A stretch of DNA of 64,000 nt from Acidobacteriota bacterium (GTDB lineage Bacteria; Acidobacteriota; Blastocatellia; UBA7656), in assembly GCA_040754075.1 (NCBI GenBank), contig JBFMDH010000018.1, forward strand, positions 62,001 to 126,000, written 5' to 3'. The notes beneath the pieces are model-generated. The model had not been told where the DNA came from. It saw only the letters and a list, made by a program, of their open reading frames with translations, and ran no database searches. This document shows positions 9,584-18,388 of the stretch, piece after piece; position 1 is the first letter of the stretch, and each line of letters begins with the position of its first letter. The position numbers were made by a program, and so were the translations under genes.

Positions 9584-10540
9584 ATGAAACACATTTTGGT
9601 TACAGGCGGAGCAGGATTTATCGGCAGCAACTTGGTTGACCGTTTGTTGATGGATGTCAACCAGCGGGTAACCGTGATTGATAACTTCAATGATTTTTAT
9701 GACCGACGAATCAAACAACGGAATATCCAATCGCAAGTCAATCACCCGGGTTTTCAACTGGTCGAAGCGGACATCGCAGATAGTGAGCGGATGCAAAATC
9801 TGTTTACTGAAAATCAATTTGATGCAGTCATTCATCTGGCAGCGCGCGCCGGCGTCCGCCCTTCACTTGAAAATCCTTTGGCGTATCAGGAAACCAATGT
9901 ACGCGGCACTTATGTTTTGCTGGAAGCGGCGCGTCTGCACGAGGTTTCCCGGTTTATTTTTGGCTCGTCGAGTTCGGTTTATGGCATCAACGCCCGCATA
10001 CCGTTTTCCGAAGACGACCCGGTGGCGCAACCGATTTCACCTTATGCGGCAACCAAAATTGCCGGTGAAGCTGCCTGCCACACCTACAGCCATTTGTATG
10101 GTATGCAGGTGGTTTGTCTGCGTTTTTTCACAGTGTATGGCGCGCGACAACGACCCGATTTAGCGATTCACAAATTCACCAAAGCGATTAGTGAGGGTCG
10201 CCCGATTCCGGTTTTCGGAGATGGCACAAGCAGACGCGATTACACCTATATTGATGATATTTTGTCGGGAGTTTTAGCAGCGTTGGATTACCATCAGACT
10301 CAATTTGAGGTGATTAATCTGGGCGAATCGCAAACCGTTGAATTGCGTTATTTGATTGAAGTCATCGAAAAAACCCTGGGGAAACCGGCAAAGATTGACT
10401 GGCAACCGATGCAACAGGGTGATGTGCCGGTAACCTTTGCCAACATTGAAAAAGCCCGTCGATTACTCGGTTATAATCCGCAAACTAAAATCGATGCCGG
10501 CATCGAAAAATTCGTCGAGTGGTTTCGATTGCAAAAGTAA
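9584..10540 (+). CDS. NAD-dependent nucleotide-sugar epimerase/dehydratase
   Basis: Extended short-chain dehydrogenase of 318 residues acting on a UDP- or dTDP-sugar. It has the NAD-binding GGAGFIGSN at the N-terminus, the SSSSVYG segment, the catalytic pair in SPYAATK, and the substrate-binding VYGARQRPD and [15 protein letters not shown]. The closest functional pattern is UDP-glucuronate 4-epimerase or a GalE-like epimerase. The ATG at 9584 starts directly before the Rossmann strand. An in-frame ATG at 9545 would add a 13-residue tail with no homologous look. It stands about 95 bases after the barrel gene and probably supplies the sugar nucleotide for the cluster. Confidence 0.88.
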   Translation: MKHILVTGGAGFIGSNLVDRLLMDVNQRVTVIDNFNDFYDRRIKQRNIQSQVNHPGFQLVEADIADSERMQNLFTENQFDAVIHLAARAGVRPSLENPLAYQETNVRGTYVLLEAARLHEVSRFIFGSSSSVYGINARIPFSEDDPVAQPISPYAATKIAGEAACHTYSHLYGMQVVCLRFFTVYGARQRPDLAIHKFTKAISEGRPIPVFGDGTSRRDYTYIDDILSGVLAALDYHQTQFEVINLGESQTVELRYLIEVIEKTLGKPAKIDWQPMQQGDVPVTFANIEKARRLLGYNPQTKIDAGIEKFVEWFRLQK

Positions 10541-10607
10541 GCTACGAAAAATCTGCGCCTGCGATTTAGCTCCCCCTCACTTGGAGGCGCGAACTTGCTA
10601 CGCTTTC

Positions 10608-11747
10608 TCATTTCAGAATTGAGCGGGCAATAATCATTCGTTGAATTTCGCTCGTCCCTTCACCGATTTCGCAAAGCCGCGCATCGCGATACAAACGTTC
10701 AACGCGGTAATCGCGAAAATAGCCCGCGCCGCCATGAATTTGTACAGCCTGGTCTGCGGCGCGTTTGGCAACTTCTGAAGCGTACAACTTGGCTATCGAG
10801 GCTTCAGTAGTTACATCTTGTCCCTGGTCATGTAACCAGGCAGCGCGCAAAATCAATAACTCAGCCGTATCGATTTCGGCTTTCATCTCCGCGAGTTTGA
10901 AACTGATTTCCTGATGCTCAGCCAATGTCTTTCCGAATGCCTTGCGGGTGGTTGCATATTTCAACGCTTCATCGAGACTGGCTTTGGCAATCCCCAGGCA
11001 CCACGACGCCATGCCGACGCGGTCATATGCCAGACAGCGCATCAGTATCGGAAAGCCTTGATGTTCGACGCCTAAAATATTTTCTACAGAGACTTCGCAA
11101 TCTTCAAAAAACAGTTCACTCGTAGGTGAACCGCGCACCCCCATCTTTTCCAATTTGCGCCCGCGGGTTAAACCTTTGGCATTGCCTTCAACCAATATCA
11201 AACTGTAACCCGGCTTGCCGTCGTTTGTAGTGGTCGTGACAAACACCATAATCAAATCGGCAATCGTGCCATTGGTGATATAGGTTTTGGTGCCGTTAAT
11301 AATTAGCTTATCGCCGCGTCGTTGAGCACGGGTTTTTATTGCAGCAAGATCGGAGCCTGCGCCCGGTTCGGTAAGCGCCATCGCGCCAATCCACTCGCCG
11401 GAAATCAATTTCGGCAGATAGTTTTTTCGCTGGCTTTCGCTGCCATATTGCAAAATCGGATAGCCGCACAAAGCGACGCTTGCGCCTGCTGAAAGCGCCG
11501 TCGCGGCGCAGGCACGCGACAATTCGATTCCGGCAAGCGTCGCGGTTATAAAATCAGCGCCGCTGCCCCCATAGGCTTCCGGGAAGTTCAAACCGAGATA
11601 ACCGAATTCTGCGAGGGCTTTGAAGTTATCGCGACGGAATGATTCGCTTCTGTCCATTTCGGCGGCGTGTGGTTCGATTTCATTGGCGAGAAATTCTTTT
11701 AATGATTTCAGGAATTGCTGTTGTTCATCTGTTAGTGAAAAATCCAT
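10608..11747 (-). CDS. Acyl-CoA dehydrogenase
   Basis: FAD-dependent acyl-CoA dehydrogenase of 379 residues, the usual family length. It catalyses the first step of beta-oxidation or of branched-chain amino-acid catabolism. Visible are the FAD/substrate motifs [13 protein letters not shown] and TYITNG, and near the C-terminus the catalytic Glu within [18 protein letters not shown] lies upstream of the ATG. It is the last gene of a minus-strand group that also has a second dehydrogenase and a CoA transferase. The chain-length specificity cannot be read from sequence. Confidence 0.92.
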   Translation of the reverse strand: MDFSLTDEQQQFLKSLKEFLANEIEPHAAEMDRSESFRRDNFKALAEFGYLGLNFPEAYGGSGADFITATLAGIELSRACAATALSAGASVALCGYPILQYGSESQRKNYLPKLISGEWIGAMALTEPGAGSDLAAIKTRAQRRGDKLIINGTKTYITNGTIADLIMVFVTTTTNDGKPGYSLILVEGNAKGLTRGRKLEKMGVRGSPTSELFFEDCEVSVENILGVEHQGFPILMRCLAYDRVGMASWCLGIAKASLDEALKYATTRKAFGKTLAEHQEISFKLAEMKAEIDTAELLILRAAWLHDQGQDVTTEASIAKLYASEVAKRAADQAVQIHGGAGYFRDYRVERLYRDARLCEIGEGTSEIQRMIIARSILK

Positions 11748-11792
11748 TCAATCGTTCTCCAATAATATACAGGCGTTTCGGTCTGACACGCG

Positions 11793-12506
11793 CTAATAAA
11801 GGTGCGGGATGAGCCGCGCTGTGCGCCTCGCGTAATCGTCGTATGCGGTTCCGAACAGTTCGTTGAGATGTGGCTCTTCCAACCGTATGCGACGATTGAC
11901 CACCCAAATCCAACCGATGACGATTAACCAACCCAGGACACTTGCAAAAGCTAATGCGAAAGCGATGCGGCTTAAAATCAATCCAACATAACGCGGATGG
12001 CGAACCCAAGAATAGGGTCCATCGGTTATGACCTGTCTGGCATTCTTGACACTCGCGAAATGGTTTGCAAGATAAGCATCGACCCAAACCAACCAGAAAA
12101 TATCTAATCCATAAAGTGCCAGACCAATGGTTTGCAAAATCCGGTTTTCCAAAGCCGGAACCAACTGCCAGTGCGCGTAATCAATAAACACAAATAGTTC
12201 GGCAAACGCCAGAAGCCCGACGAATTTTCCCATCTGCGGATCGAAGTTGATACCAAAAGCTTCGCGAATGACATCTTGAGCATCTGGAAGTTTGCTCGTC
12301 AGTCGCAATTGTTGAACGGCAAGTAAACAACTGAGCAGGAGTGCCGCCATCGCAAAAAAATTCAACCTCTCCCAGGGTGTCGAACTTCTCCATTGCCGCA
12401 AACACAACAGGACTATCAATAGGTAGCCTGTGATAAATAGCGCGATTTGCCAGAAGCCCTTCATTGCCAGATAAGCTTTTTTTGATGCCATATCTACCCA
12501 ACTCAT
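11793..12506 (-). CDS. Isoprenylcysteine carboxyl methyltransferase-like membrane protein
   Basis: Polytopic protein of 237 residues with about six hydrophobic segments. The C-terminal hallmark is GPYSWVRHPRYVG, then EEPHLNELFG and YARRTARLIP, the SAM-binding signature of the ICMT/PEMT-like family. The bacterial substrate is normally unknown; lipid or quinone-related methylation is a guess. It lies between two acyl-CoA dehydrogenase genes. No convincing ribosome site precedes the ATG at 12506; an internal ATG at 12491 is an alternative. Confidence 0.75.
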   Translation of the reverse strand: MSWVDMASKKAYLAMKGFWQIALFITGYLLIVLLCLRQWRSSTPWERLNFFAMAALLLSCLLAVQQLRLTSKLPDAQDVIREAFGINFDPQMGKFVGLLAFAELFVFIDYAHWQLVPALENRILQTIGLALYGLDIFWLVWVDAYLANHFASVKNARQVITDGPYSWVRHPRYVGLILSRIAFALAFASVLGWLIVIGWIWVVNRRIRLEEPHLNELFGTAYDDYARRTARLIPHLY

Positions 12507-12549
12507 TACACATTGAGTTTTTGAACTGACTGCTAATGATAAAGCGGAT

Positions 12550-12645
12550 TCACCACCAAATGTGATCTACAATTTTTTTTAATTGCCAGCCTACTACTCT
12601 GACGGTAAGTATGATGACTACTTCCGGCACGCCAAACGAACCCAT
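12550..12645 (-). CDS. 31-residue ORF with TatA-like N-terminus
   Basis: A short frame preceded by a near-perfect ribosome site (AAAGGAGA, then five bases to ATG). The product starts MGSFGVPEVVIIL, which matches the G-x-P-E plus hydrophobic-helix start of TatA/TatE proteins. After VRVVGWQLKK it ends in DHIWW without a TatA amphipathic helix. It could be a degenerate tatA remnant, a membrane microprotein or a leader peptide. It sits alone in the 204-base gap between two minus-strand genes, 66 bases past the stop-side end of neither reading frame. Translation is likely from the ribosome site; function is unknown. Confidence 0.5.
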   Translation of the reverse strand: MGSFGVPEVVIILTVRVVGWQLKKIVDHIWW

Positions 12646-12710
12646 ATTTATCTCCTTTAAAAAAGTCTCGGGGGTGATGGTTTAAGTGAAAAATTGCTTG
12701 CTCTTTACTT

Positions 12711-13853
12711 TTATTGTTTCAATTTTTTCAATAATTCGCGGGCAATAATCATTCTTTGAATTTGATTGGTGCCTTCGACGATTTGCCCGATTTTGGCTTC
12801 CCGCATGAGCATCTGCACCGGGTAATCTTCACTCGTCCCGTAACCACCGAAAATCTGCACTGCGTCGGTTGAAACTTTCATCGCCGCATCGGTCGCCAGT
12901 AATTTCGCCATCGACGCTTCGACATTAAACGGCAACCCCCTGTCGCGCAGATAAGCCGCCTTGCGCATCACACAACGCGCCGCTTCAATCGCCGCCGCCA
13001 TATCCGCCAGCATAAATTGTATGCCCTGAAATTCCGCGATGTGTTTGCCGAAGGCTTTACGTTCAACGGTGTATTTGAGGGCGTGGTCAAATGCTGCCTG
13101 CGCCAAACCTATCGAAGTTGCGGCAACCGTGATGCGCCCGGAATCAAGCGCCGTCATCGCCACTTTAAACCCGTCGCCTTCTTTGCCAATAATATTGGTT
13201 TTCGGAATGGCGCAATCTTCAAAGAAAACTTCGCGGGTGAAATGCGGCAAACCCATCGGGCGTTCGCGCTTGCCGAATGAAAGTCCGTCGGTGGCTTTTT
13301 CAACGATGAATGAACTGATGCCTTTCGAGCCGATGCCTTTGGTGGTCACCGCCATCACGACATAGACATCGGCTTCGCCGCCGTGGGTAATCCAGATTTT
13401 TTGCCCGTTCAAAATATACTGCTCGCCGACGAGTTCAGCGCGAGTATTAATTGATTGCGCATCGGAACCGGCGTGCGGTTCGGTGAGCGCGAAGGCTCCC
13501 AGCAGTTCAGCCCGCGCCATCGCCGGAAGGTATTTCTGTTTCTGTTCCAGGGTGCCGAATTTATTCAAGATGAGTTGCGGCAAGCCGTGTACTGATAGAA
13601 TCGAGCCGAGCGGCGTTTCCAGCCTTGAGAATTCTTCGAGCGCCAATGAATAGCTCATATAATCCATGCCGCCGCCACCGTATTCGGTTGAAAATGGAAT
13701 TGCCGCGAGTCCCAACTCTCCGGCTTTGCGAAACAGTTGCCAGGGAAACGCTTCCCTGCCATGTTTTTCGTCATAAGGTTTGGCTTCACGCCTAGCGAAA
13801 TCTTCAACCAGCTTTCGCAATTGTTCTTGGTCTTCGGTCAAAGTGTAATCCAT
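12711..13853 (-). CDS. Acyl-CoA dehydrogenase
   Basis: Second acyl-CoA dehydrogenase, 380 residues, with FALTEPHAGSDAQ, KIWITHG and the catalytic Glu in [14 protein letters not shown]. The start at 13853 is chosen because GGAG stands 6-7 bases upstream and the protein then begins MDYTLTEDQEQLRK, as family members do. An upstream frame to 13928 would add 25 unrelated residues. It is clearly distinct in sequence from the enzyme at 10608-11747, so the pair probably has different acyl-CoA substrates. Confidence 0.92.
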   Translation of the reverse strand: MDYTLTEDQEQLRKLVEDFARREAKPYDEKHGREAFPWQLFRKAGELGLAAIPFSTEYGGGGMDYMSYSLALEEFSRLETPLGSILSVHGLPQLILNKFGTLEQKQKYLPAMARAELLGAFALTEPHAGSDAQSINTRAELVGEQYILNGQKIWITHGGEADVYVVMAVTTKGIGSKGISSFIVEKATDGLSFGKRERPMGLPHFTREVFFEDCAIPKTNIIGKEGDGFKVAMTALDSGRITVAATSIGLAQAAFDHALKYTVERKAFGKHIAEFQGIQFMLADMAAAIEAARCVMRKAAYLRDRGLPFNVEASMAKLLATDAAMKVSTDAVQIFGGYGTSEDYPVQMLMREAKIGQIVEGTNQIQRMIIARELLKKLKQ

Positions 13854-13919
13854 TTTATTCTCCATTGTATTGATGCTTGCAATTTTGTTTTTGGTAATGT
13901 GCAAAGGCTCATCAAGAGT

Positions 13920-14035
13920 ACGGAACAAACGGAAAGAACAAAACGGACGGAAACCGCAAATGCGATTTTAAATTCTATGGTTATTTTTACACCTGTTTAT
14001 CGGTTATTCCGTTATTTCCGTTTGTTCCGTTCTTT
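13920..14035. repeat. Dispersed palindromic repeat, family A copy 1
   Basis: The arm at 13920-13936 (ACGGAACAAACGGAAAG) pairs with 14014-14030 (ATTTCCGTTTGTTCCGT) in 16 of 17 positions across about 77 bases. Extra TTCCGTT/ACGGA units flank both arms. The same core occurs at 56481-56590. It fills the gap between the CoA transferase and the second acyl-CoA dehydrogenase and may also form a transcript hairpin. Confidence 0.6.
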
Positions 14036-14087
14036 TCTTATAACATCGCTGACAATATTTTCACGTATAACAGAGCCTCAACATATA

Positions 14088-15269
14088 TTACCCGTGAATC
14101 ACGCCTTCGTTGACAAGTTCATCTCTCGCATCTTGCGAAATGCCGATCTGGGCAAGCAATTCCTGCGTGTGTTCGCCGAGTTCCGGCGAAAGCGAATTCA
14201 CCTGCAAGGGGGTGTCGCTCAGCCTGTAAGAAAAGCCCAGTTGGTTGATTAGTCCATCGGTTTCAGATGAACGCTCGATTATCAAATTACGCGCGATTGT
14301 CTGTTCGTGAGTGAAGGCTTCACCAACCGATAATACCGGTTCGCAACAACAATCGGCATCACGCATCACGGCTATCCATTCATCGCGGGTTTTCGATTTG
14401 AAAATCGCCCGGACTTCATCGAACAACGCGCGTTTATCCGTGCCTTCGGAAAATTGTTTGGCGATTAAATCTTCGCGCCCGACGGTGGTGCAAAAATTCG
14501 CCCAGAATTTCGGTTCGAGTGCGCCAAGCGTCATCCATCCGCCATCACTGGTTTCATAGACATTGTAAAAAGGATACGCCCCCGACAGCGCGAATTTATC
14601 GCCCACCTTGAAATTTTTACCCGCGAAATATTGCGCCCCGGCAATCGGCAACATGGAAACCATAACATCGAACATCGAAACATCAATGTATTGCCCGCGT
14701 CCGGTTTTCTCTCTCGCCAAGAGCGCCGCAAGCACCGCGAATCCGGCAATCATCCCGCCCGCAAGGTCTGCGACCTGTGTGCCCGACATTGCGGGTTTGC
14801 CGTTATCATCGGTCGAAAGACCAAGCACGCCCGATAGCGCCAGATAATTCAAATCATGACCGCTACGGTCGCGATGCGGCCCGTCCTGACCGAAACCGGT
14901 GAGCGAACAATAAACGAGGCGCGGATTGATTTCTTTAATTGTGTGGTAACCGATACCTAAACGGTCAACCACTCCGGGACGGAACTGCTCAAAGATGACA
15001 TCGGCGGTTTCCGAGAGTCGCAAAAACAGGTCGCGCCCCTGGGGATTTTTTAAATTAATCGCGAGGGATTTTTTATTGCGATTGACCTGTCGAAAAGCCG
15101 CGCCTTGCGAGCCGAGTTTCGGCAACGAATGGCGCGTCGGGTCGCCGCCTTTGACCTCTTCGATTTTGATGACCTCAGCGCCCAAATCGCCGAGCATCAT
15201 GGTGCAATAGGGTCCGGGCAAAAGTCTGGATAAGTCAAGAATGCGTATGCCTTCGAGAGCCTGTTTCAT
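14088..15269 (-). CDS. CaiB/BaiF family CoA transferase (class III)
   Basis: Class III CoA transferase of 393 residues. It swaps CoA between acids, or acts as an alpha-methylacyl-CoA racemase relative. Visible are ILDLSRLLPGPYC at the N-terminus, the VNRNKKSLAINLK segment and the catalytic Asp in GHDLNYLALSG. The start at 15269 has GGAG nearby; the frame upstream to 15347 adds unrelated residues. It leads the minus-strand group with the two acyl-CoA dehydrogenases, which suggests activation and degradation of a carboxylic acid. The acid is not identifiable. Confidence 0.87.
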   Translation of the reverse strand: MKQALEGIRILDLSRLLPGPYCTMMLGDLGAEVIKIEEVKGGDPTRHSLPKLGSQGAAFRQVNRNKKSLAINLKNPQGRDLFLRLSETADVIFEQFRPGVVDRLGIGYHTIKEINPRLVYCSLTGFGQDGPHRDRSGHDLNYLALSGVLGLSTDDNGKPAMSGTQVADLAGGMIAGFAVLAALLAREKTGRGQYIDVSMFDVMVSMLPIAGAQYFAGKNFKVGDKFALSGAYPFYNVYETSDGGWMTLGALEPKFWANFCTTVGREDLIAKQFSEGTDKRALFDEVRAIFKSKTRDEWIAVMRDADCCCEPVLSVGEAFTHEQTIARNLIIERSSETDGLINQLGFSYRLSDTPLQVNSLSPELGEHTQELLAQIGISQDARDELVNEGVIHG

Positions 15270-15282
15270 GTGGTCTCCGTGG

Positions 15283-15311
15283 TTATAAATTAGAGGATAT
15301 GACAGCGCCAA
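15283..15311 (-). promoter_or_regulatory. Sigma70-like promoter for the CoA transferase gene
   Basis: On the minus strand TTGGCG is followed after 17 bases by TTATAA, about 14 bases before the start codon at 15269. The spacing is ideal and both boxes are reasonable, but the short leader makes this a moderate call. Confidence 0.4.
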
Positions 15312-15414
15312 TCGTACACGCGCTGAAGATTTGCCGCAATCCGGCATCTGCCATCGTCCGTGAATTAATCAAGGCAATCTTTTGAATCCAAGCCCCGGAG
15401 GTGATTCCTAACTT

Positions 15415-15443
15415 TTGATTTCGCCTTGCAACCAAACTTTATA
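15415..15443 (+). promoter_or_regulatory. Sigma70-like promoter for the VWFA gene
   Basis: TTGATT, 17 bases, TTTATA, located 84 bases before the VWFA start. The gap is shared with the divergent CoA transferase promoter. Confidence 0.45.
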
Positions 15444-15526
15444 AAAGGCAACATAAACGGTGCAGGTCGGATGTTGTTCATTTCAAGCCCAGCCCCGGCG
15501 TTAATCTTACGCGATGAGGTGTCCCT

Positions 15527-16579
15527 ATGATTGGCTTTAAATCAACCCGCATTTGGTTCATCTGGACATTGATTTTTATTTTTTCTGCTTCATCTCTGCT
15601 CGCTCAACAACAGAAGAATCAGGGGTCATCAGATGACGAACCGGTAAAACTGCAAACCACATTGGTACAAGTCCCTGTGATTGTCAAAGACCGCACCGAG
15701 CGTTACCTCACTGACCTCAAAAAATCGGAATTTAAACTATTTGAAAACGGAATTGAACAGGAAGTCACCTTTTTCGGAACTGTTGAAGAACCCTTTAATG
15801 TCGCTTTGCTGATTGATTCAAGCGGTTCCACGGTCGAAAAACTGAACCAGATCAAAGCAGCAGCTTCGGCGTTTATCGAAACCCTCAGACCGCATGACCG
15901 GGTGATGGTCATGGAATTTAACGACAGTGTGACCATTCATGCTGAAATGACCGGCAACCGCGACGCCTTGCATCAAGCCATTTCGCGTATCCAACCCGGT
16001 GAATTCACTCAAGTTTACGAAGCGGTTTACACGGCGGTCTGGGAACGCTTAGCCAATATGAAAGGGCGAAAAGCGGTTATTCTGTTTTCCGATGGCATCG
16101 ATAATGCCAGCACCGAACTCGACGAAGAGGATACCTTTGCAGCCATCACCGAAAGCGAAGATGTCATCGTCTATCCGATTCGCTATAACACGCGTGAAGA
16201 TGTCGAACACAAACTCGAATTAAAATATGCCAATCAGGTCTTGCTGCCGGAACAGGCGCGCGCCACAACCGCGAATTTAACCGTAAAAAAACCACCGACG
16301 TTTGAAGAAGCGTTACGCGATTTAGATCGAACCTACCGTCAGGCGGATGAATATCTTTATGAATTAGCCAGACTCTCAGGCGGGGTTGTCGAACGCGCCG
16401 ATAGACTCACAGATTTACAGTCGGCGTTTGGGCGCATTGCCGATGAACTGCGAAAACAATATTTAATCGGCTATTACCCGAAGGACGAAAAAAGTGAGAT
16501 TGATAGACGAATCGTGGTTAAGGTGACCCGACCGGATGCCAGAGTTCGCGCCCGTCCGGGATATAAGGTTGGACAATAA
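15527..16579 (+). CDS. Secreted VWFA-related protein of the acidobacterial type
   Basis: Protein of 350 residues with an N-terminal signal segment (hydrophobic about 9-27, ending SSLLAQQ), a short beta domain (TTLVQVPVIVKDR) and a von Willebrand A domain from about 85. The metal-binding MIDAS is LLIDSSGS, with a later Asp in LFSDGIDNAS. This layout matches the VWFA-related domain family expanded in Acidobacteria. These proteins are exported and probably bind partners; the role is not established. GAGGTGTCC precedes the ATG. It forms its own transcription unit between the CoA transferase and tgt. Confidence 0.85.
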   Translation: MIGFKSTRIWFIWTLIFIFSASSLLAQQQKNQGSSDDEPVKLQTTLVQVPVIVKDRTERYLTDLKKSEFKLFENGIEQEVTFFGTVEEPFNVALLIDSSGSTVEKLNQIKAAASAFIETLRPHDRVMVMEFNDSVTIHAEMTGNRDALHQAISRIQPGEFTQVYEAVYTAVWERLANMKGRKAVILFSDGIDNASTELDEEDTFAAITESEDVIVYPIRYNTREDVEHKLELKYANQVLLPEQARATTANLTVKKPPTFEEALRDLDRTYRQADEYLYELARLSGGVVERADRLTDLQSAFGRIADELRKQYLIGYYPKDEKSEIDRRIVVKVTRPDARVRARPGYKVGQ

Positions 16580-16591
16580 AACGATTCTTCA

Positions 16592-16627
16592 ACAACGGGT
16601 TCAAAAATAAGTTTTAGAACCCGTTGT
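16592..16627 (+). terminator. Hairpin after the VWFA gene
   Basis: Perfect 11-base stem ACAACGGGTTC / GAACCCGTTGT with a 14-base loop, 12 bases after the stop. No T-run follows, so it may be a weak terminator or an mRNA-protecting hairpin. Confidence 0.45.
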
Positions 16628-16748
16628 GCCATTCCAGCAAAACCCTCCTCTTATTTTCTAAAGACAATCAAGGGTTGATTGAAACCTTGCGCATTGTCCT
16701 GTTAAACGGGCAAGATGGGTGTTTTTATAAACCCTAATTTGTGAAGCT

Positions 16749-17924
16749 ATGACGACACCATTTTCATTTGAGGTCATTCAAAAAGATAAAACGACGCGGG
16801 CGCGATTAGGAAAATTAACCACCGCGCACGGGGTCATTGAAACGCCGGTTTTTATGCCCGTGGGTACTCAGGGCACCGTGAAAGCTTTGACCCAGGAGAT
16901 GCTTGAAACGCTTGGAGCGAGGATAATTTTAGGCAATACCTATCATCTGTTTTTAAGACCGACGCATACCCTGGTCAATGAACTCGGCGGACTCCACAAA
17001 TTCATTTCCTGGGAACGCGCCATTTTAACCGATAGCGGCGGGTTTCAGGTTTTCAGTCTCAGTCCGCTTCGTAAACTCACCGAAGAAGGCGTACAGTTTC
17101 AATCGCACATCGATGGGCTTCGCCATTTTTTATCGCCGGAAAAATCTATGGAGATTCAAGCGGCTCTCGGCTCGGACATCGTGATGTGTCTGGATGAATG
17201 CACCCCTTACCCGGCGACTCGTGAACAGGCGAAGGAATCTTTGGAACTGACGACTCGTTGGGCGCGTCGGTCAAAGGATTATTTGAAGAAACTTCATGAA
17301 GACCGTAAGGAAAGCGCGAGCCTCGGCATCAAAATCGTCAATCCAACCCAGGCGCTTTTTGGCATCATTCAAGGCAGCATGTTTTTTGATTTACGCGAAC
17401 AGAGTTTGAATGAACTACTGGAAGTTGATTTTGATGGCATGGCGATTGGCGGACTGTCAGTTGGCGAAGATAAACAAATCATGTACTCGGTCATCGAACA
17501 CCTTACGCCTAAGATACCCGAAACCAAGCCGCGTTATTTGATGGGCGTTGGCACACCCGAAGATATTGTCGAAGCGGTCGCTCAGGGCATTGATATGTTC
17601 GATTGCGTCATGCCCACGCGCAATGCCCGCAATGGCAATCTGTTTACCAGCCGGGGGCGCATCAATATTAAAAATGCGCGTTATAAAACCGATGACCGTC
17701 CTCTGGATGAAACTTGTTCGTGTCCAACTTGCGGGCGGTATTCAAGAGCTTACATCAGACATTTGTATATGAGTGGCGAGATCTTGGCGGCGATTTTATG
17801 TTCGGCGCATAACATCAGCTTCTACCTTGACACTATGCGAAGGATAAGGCAAGCTATCTCGCTTGGTGCTTTCAACGAGTTCCACTCTACATTCATAGAA
17901 GAACTTTCTCGCGGAATGGAATAA
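16749..17924 (+). CDS. tgt: Queuine tRNA-ribosyltransferase
   Basis: Enzyme of 391 residues that exchanges guanine-34 for preQ1 in tRNAs with GUN anticodons. The active-site LTDSGGFQVFSL and the nucleophile region MFDCVMPTRNARNG are intact. The zinc site is present as C-x-C-x2-C (CSCPTC) followed by the His in LCSAHN. It is followed after 79 bases by yajC-secD-secF, the same tgt-yajC-secDF order found in many bacteria, which strengthens all four calls. Confidence 0.96.
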   Translation: MTTPFSFEVIQKDKTTRARLGKLTTAHGVIETPVFMPVGTQGTVKALTQEMLETLGARIILGNTYHLFLRPTHTLVNELGGLHKFISWERAILTDSGGFQVFSLSPLRKLTEEGVQFQSHIDGLRHFLSPEKSMEIQAALGSDIVMCLDECTPYPATREQAKESLELTTRWARRSKDYLKKLHEDRKESASLGIKIVNPTQALFGIIQGSMFFDLREQSLNELLEVDFDGMAIGGLSVGEDKQIMYSVIEHLTPKIPETKPRYLMGVGTPEDIVEAVAQGIDMFDCVMPTRNARNGNLFTSRGRINIKNARYKTDDRPLDETCSCPTCGRYSRAYIRHLYMSGEILAAILCSAHNISFYLDTMRRIRQAISLGAFNEFHSTFIEELSRGME

Positions 17925-18003
17925 CCAAAACACCATTGAAAGTTAAAAAAATAACCATCGCGAGTTGACCTCTCAGGCGGAAAGTGCTGAAAATTTCAAC
18001 ATA

Positions 18004-18372
18004 ATGAACACAGACACCATCTCAAGTATTCTATTGCTCATTCAACAAGGGGGCGGAGGATTTGGGTCATTACTCGTCAGCCTCTGGCCGATGTTATTGA
18101 TTTTCGGTATCTTCTATTTCCTGCTCATTCGTCCACAACAGAAACGGCAACGACAAATGCAAGCTGACCGTGATCAAATGCTCTCGTCATTGAAAGCCGG
18201 GGACAAGGTCATCACCAGTGGTGGCATTTACGGGACGATTGTTACGGTTCGCGAAAAAGAGGATGTGATTTTACTGAGAATCGCCCAATCGGTTTCTATT
18301 GAAATTCAACGCGGCTCAATCGCCGGTCTGCAAGGCAGCGAAACCAAAGAAACTGAGACCGCAAAGCAATAA
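18004..18372 (+). CDS. yajC: Preprotein translocase subunit YajC
   Basis: Single-pass membrane protein of 122 residues that associates with SecDF. It has a hydrophobic helix around residues 20-38 followed by the family signature LIRPQQKRQRQ and a small domain with GDKVITSGGIYG. I take the ATG at 18004. A TTG at 17965 would lengthen the tail by 13 residues and neither start has a strong ribosome site. The secD start follows after 16 bases. Confidence 0.9.
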   Translation: MNTDTISSILLLIQQGGGGFGSLLVSLWPMLLIFGIFYFLLIRPQQKRQRQMQADRDQMLSSLKAGDKVITSGGIYGTIVTVREKEDVILLRIAQSVSIEIQRGSIAGLQGSETKETETAKQ

Positions 18373-18388
18373 GTAAGGTATTGTTGTT

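Noticed and set aside
9678-10163. 161-codon frame overlapping the epimerase
   Set aside because: Shifted-frame shadow of a well conserved epimerase.
13737-14252. 171-codon plus-strand frame
   Set aside because: It spans the ends of two minus-strand genes and the palindromic repeat between them; low-complexity product from the repeat.
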